Positions 1 to 10,613 are shown, counted from the stretch's first letter. The stretch is 53,094 nucleotides of DNA from Flavobacteriales bacterium CG_4_10_14_0_2_um_filter_35_18 (GCA_002793215.1 PFPU01000183.1:1-53094), one strand, 5' to 3'. Numbers and translations are program-made. The notes: generated by a model not told the origin, from the sequence alone.

Positions 1-2
1 CG

Positions 3-257
3 ATTGATGATTTCGATAATTTTGATTATATTTTTGCAATGGATTTAGAGAATTATAAAAACATTCTAGCGATTGCACCAAATGATATAGCCAAGCAAAA
101 AGTAAAACTTTTATTGAATGTTTTATTTCCAAACGAAAATTTAGACGTGCCCGATCCTTATTCAGGCGGTGTTTTTCAATTTGAACAAGTTTACAATATT
201 TTAAATAAAGCCACTACCAAATTAGCCACACAATTAAATGAAAACCGAAAAGGGTAA
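3..257 (+). CDS. Low-molecular-weight protein-tyrosine phosphatase, C-terminal part (5' end outside window)
   Basis: The frame is open from the first complete codon of the window, so the gene begins upstream and its catalytic CX5R loop is not visible. What remains shows the hallmarks of the C-terminal half of LMW-PTPs: a FAMDLENY segment and the general-acid loop VPDPYSGG followed by FEQVY and a terminal helix. In this family the Asp of the DPY loop protonates the leaving group during dephosphorylation of phosphotyrosine. The stop lies inside the next gene (20 bp overlap), so the two are probably co-transcribed. The family call is strong; the physiological substrate is unknown. Confidence 0.85.
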   Translation: MDDFDNFDYIFAMDLENYKNILAIAPNDIAKQKVKLLLNVLFPNENLDVPDPYSGGVFQFEQVYNILNKATTKLATQLNENRKG

Positions 258-954
258 ACTCTATTTAATTCCCACTACTTTAGGCGATAATGAGCCTTTA
301 GAAGTGCTGCCGTTGTCTGTTAAAAAGGTGATTGAGCAAGTTGATTATTATATTGTTGAAAACGAAAAATCGGCACGGCATTTTATAAAAAAAATAACAC
401 CTTTAAAACTTCAGCCAAGCCTTACAATCAAATTAATTGATAAATTTACTTCCGAAATTGATACCCAACATTATTTAGATATTTGTTTAACAGGTGTTAA
501 TGTTGGACTTTTATCAGAAGCTGGCAATCCTGCCATTGCCGATCCAGGCGCAAATATGGTGAAATTAGCCCATCAAAAAGGAATTCAGGTCGTGCCATTA
601 GTTGGCCCTTCTTCAATTTTGCTAGCCATGATGAGCAGTGGATTTAACGGGCAAAATTTTGCCTTTAATGGCTATTTACCTATCGCGTTAGACGAGCGTA
701 AAAATAAAATCAAAGCACTCGAAAAATGGTCAAAAGACCAAAACCAATCGCAAATAGTTATAGAAACCCCTTATCGCAACGACAAATTATTCAGCCACCT
801 CTTGCAGGTTTTATCGGGGGATACCTTTTTGTGCGTTGCAGCAGATATAACCTTACCTACAGAGTATATTAGAACTTATTGCGTGAATGATTGGAAAAAA
901 CAAAATCCTCATCTGCAAAAAAGACCCGCTATTTTTATCATTCACAAATATTAA
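238..954 (+). CDS. SAM-dependent methyltransferase, RsmI-like tetrapyrrole-methylase fold
   Basis: A 238-residue protein of the tetrapyrrole methylase superfamily, closest in pattern to RsmI, which 2'-O-methylates a cytidine of 16S rRNA. Supporting motifs are KLYLIPTTLG at the N-terminus, LSEAGNPAIADPG (the SAM-binding loop, compare the RsmI pattern with SDAGTP and SDPG) around residues 93-106, and PLVGPSSILLAMMSSG just after it. It is shorter than full-length RsmI (about 280), which matches the short second RsmI-like paralogue common in Bacteroidota. The ATG at 238 overlaps the upstream phosphatase, implying translational coupling. The target RNA position is not inferable. The stop is two bases from the convergent mltG stop, with no hairpin between. 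Confidence 0.8.
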   Translation: MKTEKGKLYLIPTTLGDNEPLEVLPLSVKKVIEQVDYYIVENEKSARHFIKKITPLKLQPSLTIKLIDKFTSEIDTQHYLDICLTGVNVGLLSEAGNPAIADPGANMVKLAHQKGIQVVPLVGPSSILLAMMSSGFNGQNFAFNGYLPIALDERKNKIKALEKWSKDQNQSQIVIETPYRNDKLFSHLLQVLSGDTFLCVAADITLPTEYIRTYCVNDWKKQNPHLQKRPAIFIIHKY

Positions 955-956
955 AA

Positions 957-2021
957 TTACCTTTTAACGCCTTGTTTATCAATCCATTTTTGATATTTCT
1001 CCGCATTTATAAGATGGTGTTTAAGGTCTTCGGCAAACTCATGAGAACCAAAATTCACCGTGCTGGCACACATAAATAAATAGTTGTGTTTTGCCGGATT
1101 TAAAACGGCATCGATACTCGAAACATCGGGCATTGCAATGGGTCCGGGAGGTAGTCCGGTATTTGAATAGGTGTTAAATGCCGATTTTATCAATAAGTCT
1201 TTCTTAAAAACTCGTTTTATTATGGTGTCATTTTTAAAAGATTGCTTGAGTGCAAAAATGATGGTTGGGTCGGCTTGAAGTGGCCAGCCTTTTTTTAAGC
1301 GGTTAAGATATAAACCCGCAACAATAGGACGTTCTTTAATGGTAGCCGTTTCTTTTTGAACAATTGATGCCAAGGTATAAACTTGTGTGGGATTTAATTG
1401 CAAAGCGTTTGCTTTTGCCATCCTATTGTCGGTTTGCCAAAATTTTTGATATTCCTCAAACATTTTATCTCTAAACTTCTCGGCGGAACTATTCCAATAA
1501 ATATCATAACTATTCGGAATAAAAATACTTAAAACATTAACTTGGTTAAGTTGGTGTGCCTCTAAAAAAAGGCTGTCGCGTAAAGCTTTTAATACGGTAA
1601 CCGAATCGGGTTCAATTTTAGAAGCAATGGTTCCCGCCAACAATTCTAAACTATTTTCGTTGTTAAAGATAAAGGTTAGCGCCTCTTGATGCCCACCTTT
1701 TAGTTTAGTTATTATGGCATTGTTGCTCATCCCTTTTTCAATTGAATACCTACCCGAGCGTATTTTATTTGAATAAGCTCTTAATTTTGCAGTGCGATTG
1801 AAGGAACTTACATCTTTTAGAAAAGGTTTTATTGAATCAGAGATACTTTCAAAGCTGCTGTTGTGAGGAATGAGTAAATAGCCCGATTCTTTAACGTTGT
1901 CGCTAAAAATTAAATGGTAGCCCATCAAAAAATAGACTACAAACAAAAGGGCGATGAGTATTTTACCTTTTTTTAGTTCTGATTTTGAAAGCTTATTTTG
2001 AAGGCTATAATTTAGTTTCAT
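957..2021 (-). CDS. mltG: Endolytic murein transglycosylase MltG (YceG-like)
   Basis: MltG cleaves nascent peptidoglycan strands at the inner membrane and is thought to set glycan chain termination. The protein (354 aa) has a short cytoplasmic N-terminus, one membrane helix at about residues 20-38 (ILIALLFVVYFLMGY), then a periplasmic LysM-like region and the YceG domain. The catalytic signature ASIVQKETA contains the expected Glu, and LQADPTI and TYSNTGLPPGPI are conserved YceG motifs. It is the last gene of a minus-strand cluster dapF, GNAT, mltG; the start ATG overlaps the GNAT stop by 4 bp (ATGA type). Length and motif order are normal for the family. Confidence 0.92.
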   Translation of the reverse strand: MKLNYSLQNKLSKSELKKGKILIALLFVVYFLMGYHLIFSDNVKESGYLLIPHNSSFESISDSIKPFLKDVSSFNRTAKLRAYSNKIRSGRYSIEKGMSNNAIITKLKGGHQEALTFIFNNENSLELLAGTIASKIEPDSVTVLKALRDSLFLEAHQLNQVNVLSIFIPNSYDIYWNSSAEKFRDKMFEEYQKFWQTDNRMAKANALQLNPTQVYTLASIVQKETATIKERPIVAGLYLNRLKKGWPLQADPTIIFALKQSFKNDTIIKRVFKKDLLIKSAFNTYSNTGLPPGPIAMPDVSSIDAVLNPAKHNYLFMCASTVNFGSHEFAEDLKHHLINAEKYQKWIDKQGVKR

Positions 2022-2542
2022 TTGTTGATGCGTTGTAAAAGGATTTCATTTTTAAAGTTATTTTTATAGAAATTCCAGTCTTTTTTTAAGCCGATTTCTA
2101 CAAATCCTAGTTGTTTAAATAGCGTTCTACTTTTTGTGTTATCTTCTAAAATATTGCAGTAAATTTGATGCATTTGCAAGAGGTTAAAACAATAGTTTAT
2201 AAGTAGTTCAATTGATTCTTTTGCAAAACCTTGACCTTGATTTTCGGCAGTGATAACAATCCCCATTCCCACGCGTTTGTGTTGCGGATCAAAATCAAAT
2301 AAATCAATTAAACCAATGGGTAAATTAGTATCAATTTTGGCAATAACAAGGCGCAATTGTTTGGCTTGATAAATGTCTAAGTGAGCTTGTTCTAAATATT
2401 GTTTAAGCACAAATTTAGAATAAGGGGTTTGTGTGCCACTCACTTCCCAAAGGTCTTCATCATTTTCTATTTCAAAAAGAAAATCTAAATCCTTTGGTTC
2501 AATGGCGCGTAAATAAACGCTTGTTCCTTTTAATATTTTCAT
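2018..2542 (-). CDS. GNAT-family N-acetyltransferase (RimJ/RimL-like)
   Basis: A 174-residue single-domain acetyltransferase using acetyl-CoA. The N-terminus YLRAIEPKDLDFLFEIEND is typical of the RimJ/RimL subfamily; the acetyl-CoA-binding segment is VGMGIVITAENQGQGFAKES (Q/R-x-x-G-x-G/A motif), followed by NILEDNTKSRTLFKQLGF, the conserved Asn and C-terminal strand of the fold. The acceptor is unknown; ribosomal protein N-termini and small amines both occur in this family. The start codon overlaps the dapF stop by one base (TAATG) and its own stop overlaps mltG, so the three genes form one transcript. Confidence 0.82.
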   Translation of the reverse strand: MKILKGTSVYLRAIEPKDLDFLFEIENDEDLWEVSGTQTPYSKFVLKQYLEQAHLDIYQAKQLRLVIAKIDTNLPIGLIDLFDFDPQHKRVGMGIVITAENQGQGFAKESIELLINYCFNLLQMHQIYCNILEDNTKSRTLFKQLGFVEIGLKKDWNFYKNNFKNEILLQRINK

Positions 2543-3321
2543 TAAATTTCAATAAATCCTTTAAAAACTTGAACGGCAGGTCCTTCTAAAACCACTTCTG
2601 TATAAATGCCGTCTTTTTCTCTAAAACTAACTTTTAAAAGTCCGCCTTTAGTTTGTAAATTAATAGCCGAATCAGCCGTTTTTTTTGTTTTATGACTCGC
2701 AATGGCAACGGCCGTAACTCCCGTGCCACAACTGAGCGTTTCATCTTCAACACCGCGTTCGTAAGTTCTAACTTTAAAAGTATTTTTGTTTAATTGTTCA
2801 ACAAAATTAATATTGGCTCCTTCTTCGTAATAGGGCGCGCCATATCTAAGGTCATGGCCTTCTTTTTTAACGTCAATTAGGTCAATTTCCGTATGATAGG
2901 CAATGTGGTGTGGCGAACCTGTGTTTAAAAAAACAGTTTCATCTTTAAGGATTATATCGCTAACATTTTGCATTTGCAAGCTTACGGTTTCATCGGAAAT
3001 TTGCGCCCAATGTTCACCATCAATAGCCGTAAAATGAGCCTTATCTTTTATCAAATTTAAAAATTTGGCAAAGGCAACAATACACCGTCCACCATTGCCA
3101 CACATAGTGCTTTCATTGCCATCGGCATTAAAATAAACCATTTTAAAATCAAAGCCTTTTATGTTTTCAAGACAAATTAAGCCATCGGCTCCAATGCCAA
3201 AACGCCTGTCACATAAACGATTAATAAGGTTAATTTGCGATGAGTCAAAAAACTTTAATCGGTTGTCAATGATGATAAAGTCATTTCCTACACCTTGATA
3301 TTTGTAAAAAGTCAGCTTCAT
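2542..3321 (-). CDS. dapF: Diaminopimelate epimerase
   Basis: DapF interconverts LL- and meso-diaminopimelate, the last step before meso-DAP enters peptidoglycan and lysine synthesis. Both catalytic Cys motifs are visible: NADGNESTMCGNGGRC, with the first Cys in MCGNGGR, and ETLSCGTGVTAVA with the second. The start YKYQGVGNDFIIID is the standard N-terminus. I chose the ATG at 3321 because the family begins with MKLTFYKY; an in-frame ATG eight codons upstream at 3345 would add MQAKINSF and overlap the promoter-like box. About 259 aa, normal length. It is first in an operon with a GNAT enzyme and mltG, so two of its three genes serve the cell wall. Confidence 0.93.
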   Translation of the reverse strand: MKLTFYKYQGVGNDFIIIDNRLKFFDSSQINLINRLCDRRFGIGADGLICLENIKGFDFKMVYFNADGNESTMCGNGGRCIVAFAKFLNLIKDKAHFTAIDGEHWAQISDETVSLQMQNVSDIILKDETVFLNTGSPHHIAYHTEIDLIDVKKEGHDLRYGAPYYEEGANINFVEQLNKNTFKVRTYERGVEDETLSCGTGVTAVAIASHKTKKTADSAINLQTKGGLLKVSFREKDGIYTEVVLEGPAVQVFKGFIEI

Positions 3322-3342
3322 AAATGAATTGATTTTAGCTTG

Positions 3343-3350
3343 CAAATGTA
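3343..3350 (-). promoter_or_regulatory. Candidate -7 promoter box for dapF operon
   Basis: On the minus strand this reads TACATTTG, an exact match to the Bacteroidota -7 consensus TAnnTTTG, 21 bases upstream of the chosen dapF start. No convincing -33 TTG lies at the usual 17-23 base spacing, so the call rests on the -7 match and position. Confidence 0.4.
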
Positions 3351-3440
3351 ATGATATTTTGCAAAGTATTTTTTTGTTAAAAACCAGTTAAAACAGCGTT
3401 AAGGCAATGTTAAACAGAATTTAACAATCAATTTAATGAT

Positions 3441-3448
3441 TAATTTTG
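3441..3448 (+). promoter_or_regulatory. Candidate -7 promoter box for htrA
   Basis: TAATTTTG matches TAnnTTTG and lies 27 bases before the ATG at 3476. It overlaps a possible TTG start at 3446, which argues that the TTG is promoter rather than coding. The -33 region has no clear TTG. Confidence 0.4.
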
Positions 3449-3475
3449 AGCGTTGATTTAAAAATTAAATTTAAG

Positions 3476-4912
3476 ATGAAAAAAATTAGCACGTTATTTT
3501 TAATTTCTGCTTTTAGCGGAATCCTAACTTTAGGAGGGTACAAATTGTTTTTTGAAAAAAATAAGCAGGTTCAAGACCCGATGCTTACTTCTTCACAAAG
3601 TAATCTAACTTCAAGATTGGTAAATTATGCCATACCTGCCGAAAACACTGATTTTACAGTTGCTGCCGATGCTACTTTAGCAGCTGTTGTTCACGTTAAG
3701 AATGTATCCGTTCAAGAAGTTCAAGATCCTTTTTCCTCATTTTTTTATGGCGGTAGCGGCACGCGAGAATTGAAACAAGTAGGCACAGGCTCGGGCGTTA
3801 TTATTTCGAAAGATGGCTACATCATTACCAACAACCATGTGATTGACCATGCCAAAACACTAGAAATCACTCTAAATGACCAACGCAAATTTACCGCGAC
3901 CCTTATTGGAGCTGACCCAAATACTGATATAGCACTTGTAAAAATTGAGGCAACCAATTTGCCTTATATCCCATTTGGAAACTCCAATAACATTAAGGTA
4001 GGCGAGTGGGTTTTGGCCGTTGGCAATCCGTTCAATTTATCTTCAACAGTTACGGCCGGAATTATTAGCGCCAAAGGAAGAAATATCAATATCAACAAAA
4101 ATAATCGCGCAATTGAATCATTTATTCAAACCGATGCCGTTGTAAATCCAGGAAATAGTGGCGGTGCATTGGTAAATACACGCGGAGAGCTTATTGGAAT
4201 AAACTCGGCAATTGAATCGATTACAGGTTCTTATATGGGCTATTCGTTTGCAGTTCCATCAAATATTGCTAAAAAAGTTATTGAGGATATGATGCTTTTT
4301 GGCAATGTGCAACGCGCTTATTTAGGTGTTAATGTTGATGATTTAGATGCTGATAAGGCTAAAATTTATGAGATTCCAAATACCGAAGGTGTAATTATTG
4401 TCAATGTCTTGGATGAAAGTGCGGCACTAAAAGCAGGCTTAAAAAAGGATGATGTCATCATTAAAATGGATGAAGTTGAAATTAAAAAATATGCCGATTT
4501 ATCAGGATTTTTGGGTTCAAAACGTCCGGGCGATAAAATTTCTGTAACTTTTATCAGGGCGGGTGTTAAAAAAACAATTCCGGTAACGCTTAAAAATCGT
4601 TTCGGAAAAGAAAGTATTTCAAAAGATGATTATGTAAATTATTATATCGGCGAAACAAAAGTGCTTACGGCAAGTGAAAAATCTAAATTCAATATAGATT
4701 TTGGCGTTAAAATTAGCAAGCTAACAAATAAAGAATTAATAGATAAGGGCTTGAGAAATAATGACATCATTTTAGCAGTTAATGAAGTTAAAATTTTTAG
4801 TGCCAGTGAGTTGAGTTTGCTTTTAAAAAATAATGAAAATAAAGATTACGTAACCTTGCAAATACTCAACCAACAAGGAAGAATAGGTTATGTTTCGATA
4901 AGGTTAGATTGA
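3476..4912 (+). CDS. HtrA/DegQ-type periplasmic serine protease with two PDZ domains
   Basis: A periplasmic trypsin-fold protease and chaperone for misfolded envelope proteins. With the ATG at 3476 the protein (478 aa) begins MKKISTLFLISAFSGIL, a signal peptide or signal anchor. The catalytic triad is readable: His121 in ITNNHVI, Asp151 in DPNTDIALVKI and Ser228 in NPGNSGGALVN. Two PDZ domains follow, about residues 280-375 (AYLGVNVDDL, GVIIVNVLDESAALKAGLKKDD) and 395-478. A TTG at 3446 in the same frame would add ten residues in front of the signal peptide and coincides with a promoter box, so it was rejected. A strong terminator follows, so it is probably monocistronic. Confidence 0.92.
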   Translation: MKKISTLFLISAFSGILTLGGYKLFFEKNKQVQDPMLTSSQSNLTSRLVNYAIPAENTDFTVAADATLAAVVHVKNVSVQEVQDPFSSFFYGGSGTRELKQVGTGSGVIISKDGYIITNNHVIDHAKTLEITLNDQRKFTATLIGADPNTDIALVKIEATNLPYIPFGNSNNIKVGEWVLAVGNPFNLSSTVTAGIISAKGRNININKNNRAIESFIQTDAVVNPGNSGGALVNTRGELIGINSAIESITGSYMGYSFAVPSNIAKKVIEDMMLFGNVQRAYLGVNVDDLDADKAKIYEIPNTEGVIIVNVLDESAALKAGLKKDDVIIKMDEVEIKKYADLSGFLGSKRPGDKISVTFIRAGVKKTIPVTLKNRFGKESISKDDYVNYYIGETKVLTASEKSKFNIDFGVKISKLTNKELIDKGLRNNDIILAVNEVKIFSASELSLLLKNNENKDYVTLQILNQQGRIGYVSIRLD

Positions 4913-4935
4913 TTTGGTTAATTATTATAATTGAG

Positions 4936-4965
4936 AAGACCGCTAATTTTAGCGGTCTTTTTTTT
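4936..4965 (+). terminator. Rho-independent terminator of htrA
   Basis: Perfect 11-bp arms AAGACCGCTAA and TTAGCGGTCTT separated by two bases, followed by a T run. It ends the htrA transcript 24 bases after its stop and lies just upstream of the GAPDH promoter box. Confidence 0.9.
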
Positions 4966-4985
4966 AAATATTACCCTAAATTTAG

Positions 4986-4993
4986 TACTTTTG
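4986..4993 (+). promoter_or_regulatory. Candidate -7 promoter box for GAPDH gene
   Basis: TACTTTTG matches TAnnTTTG exactly, 30 bases before the chosen ATG at 5024 and just after the htrA terminator. No -33 TTG is evident because the terminator T-run occupies that position. Confidence 0.45.
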
Positions 4994-5023
4994 TTAGCAA
5001 CTCAACTAACAACACAACTCATC

Positions 5024-6472
5024 ATGCCACTACAACAAAATTACGAACAAGAGCTTGCTATTCAAACTGATAGAAGGCGAGCGACCATTGAATTTATTAA
5101 AATAATAGGCGATTTATGGTACGACAAAACCATCGAATTAGTCTTATTTCGAAACCAACTAATTGACCGAAATGTAAGCGAAATTTTAAACCTTTTAGAA
5201 TATGCCGCTGCTTTTGTAGAAAAACCAATTTCTATTTATGATTGTTTAGAAATTGCTAAAGCCATTTCTAATCTCGAATTGCCTGCTTCAAAATTAGATA
5301 TTGGCAAGTTAGCTTATGAATGCCTTTTAGAAGGAAATTTATGTAAAGACAAATTGAATTTTGTAAAATCAAAGCTCGGCAAAGCCGAAAAAGATTCTGG
5401 CAATGCGCCTAAAGATATTGTATTATATGGCTTTGGCAGAATTGGACGTTTGCTTGCAAGAGAGCTTATGAGCAAAATGGGAAAAGGTCGTCAAATGCGC
5501 TTGCGAGCCATCGTTACCAGAGATGATAATTCCCCCATTTTTTTAGAAAAACGTGCCGCACTCTTGCGAAATGATTCCGTTCACGGTGATTTTTTAGGCT
5601 CCGTTATTCCCGACTTTGAACGCCAAGCTTTAATTATTAATGGCACAACCGTTTATATGATTTCGGCAAATAATCCCGAATCTATTGATTATACCAAATA
5701 CGGCATCCACAACGCCTTAGTCATTGATAATACTGGAGCTTTTAGAGATGATGTTACTTTGGGAAGGCATTTAAAAGCAAAGGGAATAGACAAAGTTTTA
5801 TTAACTGCGCCTGGAAAAAATGTACCGAATATTGTTTATGGCGTTAACCAAACCGATTACGATCCAAATACCACCCATATTTATTCTGCAGCTTCCTGCA
5901 CAACCAACGCCATCACGCCCGTTTTAAGCGTTATTGAAGATAATTTTGGAATTAATAATGGACATTTAGAAACCATTCACGCCTATACAAACGACCAAAA
6001 TCTAGTCGATAATTTTCATAAAAAGTACCGTAGAGGTCGCGCTGCTGCATTAAATATGGTCATTACCGAAACAGGTGCGGGCAGTGCCGTTGCAAAAGCG
6101 TTACCCACACTTGAGGGAAAACTCACCTCAAATGCCATTCGTGTTCCCGTTCCCAACGGCTCTTTAGCGATTTTAAATCTCCATTTAAAAACCAAAACCA
6201 CTAAGGAAGCGCTAAATGCCATTATGAAAAAGTATGCTTTAGAAGGAAATTTGGTAGAACAAATTAAATACTCTTTGAGCAATGAATTGGTGTCATCTGA
6301 TATAATTGGAACTTCAGCACCAGCGATATTTGATAGCCATGCCACCATTGTTACGCCCGAGGGTCATGACGTGGTGCTCTATGTTTGGTATGATAATGAA
6401 TACGGTTACAGTCACCAGGTGATGCGCTTATCGCGATACATTTCGCAAGTATCTAAATTTACGTATTATTAG
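5024..6472 (+). CDS. Glyceraldehyde-3-phosphate dehydrogenase, long N-terminally extended form
   Basis: Catalyses phosphorylating NAD(P)-dependent oxidation of glyceraldehyde 3-phosphate. The ATG at 5024 gives 482 aa; the frame continues upstream to 4931, but that would put coding sequence through the htrA terminator and the promoter box. Residues 1-130 are an extension not found in ordinary 330-residue GAPDH. The Rossmann motif YGFGRIGR starts near residue 135, the nucleophile is Cys292 in SAASCTTNAITP, and HAYTNDQNLVDNFHKK gives the catalytic His region. C-terminal WYDNEYGYSHQVMRL is standard. Monocistronic between two terminators. The extended form is known in Bacteroidota; whether it runs glycolytically or in gluconeogenesis is not readable here. 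Confidence 0.9.
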   Translation: MPLQQNYEQELAIQTDRRRATIEFIKIIGDLWYDKTIELVLFRNQLIDRNVSEILNLLEYAAAFVEKPISIYDCLEIAKAISNLELPASKLDIGKLAYECLLEGNLCKDKLNFVKSKLGKAEKDSGNAPKDIVLYGFGRIGRLLARELMSKMGKGRQMRLRAIVTRDDNSPIFLEKRAALLRNDSVHGDFLGSVIPDFERQALIINGTTVYMISANNPESIDYTKYGIHNALVIDNTGAFRDDVTLGRHLKAKGIDKVLLTAPGKNVPNIVYGVNQTDYDPNTTHIYSAASCTTNAITPVLSVIEDNFGINNGHLETIHAYTNDQNLVDNFHKKYRRGRAAALNMVITETGAGSAVAKALPTLEGKLTSNAIRVPVPNGSLAILNLHLKTKTTKEALNAIMKKYALEGNLVEQIKYSLSNELVSSDIIGTSAPAIFDSHATIVTPEGHDVVLYVWYDNEYGYSHQVMRLSRYISQVSKFTYY

Positions 6473-6482
6473 CCAAAAGTGA

Positions 6483-8597
<2,115 letters not shown>

Positions 8598-8717
8598 TTT
8601 AGTATAAGATAAACACTACTTTATAAAAAGCATTTTTATTTGTTGACGCTTTAAGCAATTCTAAAAGTTTGATGGGTGAAATAATCAGCTAAAAAAAAAT
8701 CTTTTTAAGTAACCCTA

Positions 8718-9332
8718 TTAGCAGCCACCTCCGGTTTTTTTCTTTTTAGTTTTAGTAAACTGGATGGTCTTTTTTTTGGTTTCTATATTAATTTGAGTTC
8801 CGTTTGCAGGTTTCACTTTTGCCATAAAACTAGCATAGTCTCGGTCTGGTTTTTCTAGTTGAAAGTCAGAAACAATCAATTTATTTTGAGAATCATAAGC
8901 TAATGATGCGCATAAAATTTTTACATTTTTGTAACCAAGTTGTGTTAAAAATAACCAAGCACCATTGGCTTGATTAGGATCGGAGCCAAATAGAACAATT
9001 ATTTTATTACGTTTTGTAAAATCTTCTAGTTGTTCTTTAGCATTTTTATCTAACAGATTGGGGGTATAAATGTTTATGGCATTTGCCAATGAGCCACGAT
9101 CGAATTCGTGTGAAGCCCTTAAATCGACTAAAGCCAAATCTGATTTTAATGAATCTAAAGCCGATTTGTTTATTATAAAATCTTGTTTTTCAATAGGTGT
9201 AATTGGCAGGTTTTTGTCTTTATTAAAAACATTTACAGGTTTTTTAAAACTCAAAACGCCTATAATTATCAATAAGATAAAAATTATTGCCGAAATGGAT
9301 ATATTTTGTGTTCTTTCTAATTCTTTTTTCAT
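8718..9332 (-). CDS. Membrane-anchored rhodanese-like protein with degenerate active site and C-terminal GGGC
   Basis: A 204-residue protein with a membrane helix at about residues 12-29 after a basic N-terminus, predicting a periplasmic domain. Residues 50-160 form a rhodanese fold: LALVDLRASHEFDRGSL matches the substrate-domain start, and IIVLFGSDPNQANGAW occupies the active-site loop. The catalytic Cys expected there is Gly116, so classical sulfurtransferase chemistry through that loop is unlikely. The protein ends in a basic stretch and TGGGC, giving Cys204 at the extreme terminus; one other Cys (141) exists. It is the last gene of the minus-strand operon, 16 bases after the stop of a paralogue with almost the same tail. 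Inference: persulfide carrier using a flexible C-terminal thiol. Confidence 0.8.
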   Translation of the reverse strand: MKKELERTQNISISAIIFILLIIIGVLSFKKPVNVFNKDKNLPITPIEKQDFIINKSALDSLKSDLALVDLRASHEFDRGSLANAINIYTPNLLDKNAKEQLEDFTKRNKIIVLFGSDPNQANGAWLFLTQLGYKNVKILCASLAYDSQNKLIVSDFQLEKPDRDYASFMAKVKPANGTQINIETKKKTIQFTKTKKKKTGGGC

Positions 9333-9348
9333 AACAGTAAAAGTTTAA

Positions 9349-10011
9349 TTAGCAACCACCACCTGTAGTTTTCTTTTTTGTTTTTGTTAGTATAATTTTT
9401 TTGGGAGCTATGTTTGGTGTAGCAGCATTTGAGTTTAAAGTATTAACCGCACCGATACCAAAAAACATGGCCGCGGCTTTTCTGGTGTTGTATTTTTGAA
9501 ATTCTAGCTCAGAGTCTGAAGTTTTGGGCATCTCAGGGTTTAAAATGGTATTAAACCATGCATTTAAGCCTCCTTTTAAAACAAAAATATTGTTATATCC
9601 AAAGCGTTTAGCTATTAACCAAGCTTGGTCTGCAAAAAAGTTATCATTAGAATAAAAAATAACTTTATACCCATCTTGATCTAAATAAGTTTCATTATCA
9701 GGTTTTAAAATAGTTGATAATGGAATATTAGTTGCATTAGGCAATGAAAAATCACTGTATTCTTTAGCCGATCGGACATCAATTAATAAAATAGAGGGGT
9801 CTTTAGATATAAGGCTATTTGCTAAAAAGTCAGTGCTAATATAGCGTTCAGGGCTCATTAGGTTTAACAAAAATGTTTCAGGTTTAATTCCTACATTTTT
9901 TTGATATTTTGGAAGCAGAACCAATCCGCCAGATAAAATAATTAAAATGGCTGCAAGAATTCGATACCTTCTGCGAATGATAATCTTTTTATATTTATAG
10001 GTTTTAGACAT
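9349..10011 (-). CDS. Membrane-anchored rhodanese-like protein whose only Cys is the C-terminal residue (GGGC)
   Basis: A 220-residue protein: strongly basic N-terminus, membrane helix at about 17-34, then a periplasmic rhodanese domain (ILLIDVRSAKEYSDFSLPNA around 74-93, FGYNNIFVLKGGLNAW around 138-152). The active-site loop reads VIFYSNDNFF with Ser121 in place of the nucleophilic Cys. The sole Cys is residue 220, preceded by a basic run and three glycines. The last 12 residues differ from those of the downstream paralogue at one position, although the rest is poorly similar, which suggests selection on the tail. It lies 11 bases from the YeeE-like gene upstream. Role proposed: sulfane-sulfur acceptor or donor for the Mo enzyme or the transporters; not proven. 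Confidence 0.82.
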   Translation of the reverse strand: MSKTYKYKKIIIRRRYRILAAILIILSGGLVLLPKYQKNVGIKPETFLLNLMSPERYISTDFLANSLISKDPSILLIDVRSAKEYSDFSLPNATNIPLSTILKPDNETYLDQDGYKVIFYSNDNFFADQAWLIAKRFGYNNIFVLKGGLNAWFNTILNPEMPKTSDSELEFQKYNTRKAAAMFFGIGAVNTLNSNAATPNIAPKKIILTKTKKKTTGGGC

Positions 10012-10022
10012 AATCTTAAATT

Positions 10023-10613
10023 TTAATAGAATATTTTTTTAACTTTTTTTCTAACTAAATCTGAAATTACAAAGGCAATAATAGCCACTAAAGAAAACAA
10101 AAAGATAAACCAATAGGGAGAGATGCCTAAGGTATCTACCAAAGTGATTGCGCCATAATTGGAACCATCAAATAATGGTTGGATAAAAGAGAAAAATTCA
10201 GAGAAAATAAATACACCGATCAAAATGCCAACGCCATAAGCCATTGCATCAATTTTACCAATGGCAACTGCGCATAAGCTGGTTCCGGGGCAAAAGCCGC
10301 CTAAAATAAAACCTAAACCCATCACAATACCACCTACAATGGCTGCCCATAAATAGGTTGGATGTATGTATAATTTAGAAATATCAATAAAGCCCAAATA
10401 ATCTAAGTAATAAATGCCGATTACAGCTACAACAGCAGCCGTGAAAAACACTTTTAATACAACAAAATCATAGCCATAAAATACACCAGCAAGTTTTCTT
10501 GATGATGAAAATCCTGAGGCTTCTAGCACATATCCAAATATGATACCTATTAGTAAAGCAATAACAAAATCCCATTCTGGAGGAATTATACCGTTCGGAA
10601 TTAAAGGTCCCAT
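10023..10613 (-). CDS. YeeE/YedE-family (DUF395) membrane protein, half-size unit 2
   Basis: A 196-residue integral membrane protein of the YeeE/YedE sulfur-transport family (thiosulfate or sulfane-sulfur uptake, for example TsuA). About five hydrophobic segments are visible. The family signature GGFCPGTSLCAVAIGKIDA around residues 106-124 contains Cys108 and Cys114; in characterised members such membrane-embedded cysteines relay sulfur. An N-terminal FGYVLEASGFSSSRKLAG matches the other conserved loop. It is half the length of fused YeeE proteins (about 350-400) and lies 18 bases after a second half-size gene, so the two probably form one transporter, like PmpA/PmpB-type pairs. Direction of transport is unknown. 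Confidence 0.83.
   Translation of the reverse strand: MGPLIPNGIIPPEWDFVIALLIGIIFGYVLEASGFSSSRKLAGVFYGYDFVVLKVFFTAAVVAVIGIYYLDYLGFIDISKLYIHPTYLWAAIVGGIVMGLGFILGGFCPGTSLCAVAIGKIDAMAYGVGILIGVFIFSEFFSFIQPLFDGSNYGAITLVDTLGISPYWFIFLFSLVAIIAFVISDLVRKKVKKIFY

Noticed and set aside
3446-3475. TTG start for the HtrA protease
   Set aside because: It overlaps an exact -7 box and would put ten residues before an otherwise normal signal peptide.
6016-6348. 110-codon open frame antisense to the GAPDH gene
   Set aside because: It lies entirely inside a conserved coding region, has no family signature, and is explained by codon use on the other strand. The same applies to other antisense frames within large genes.
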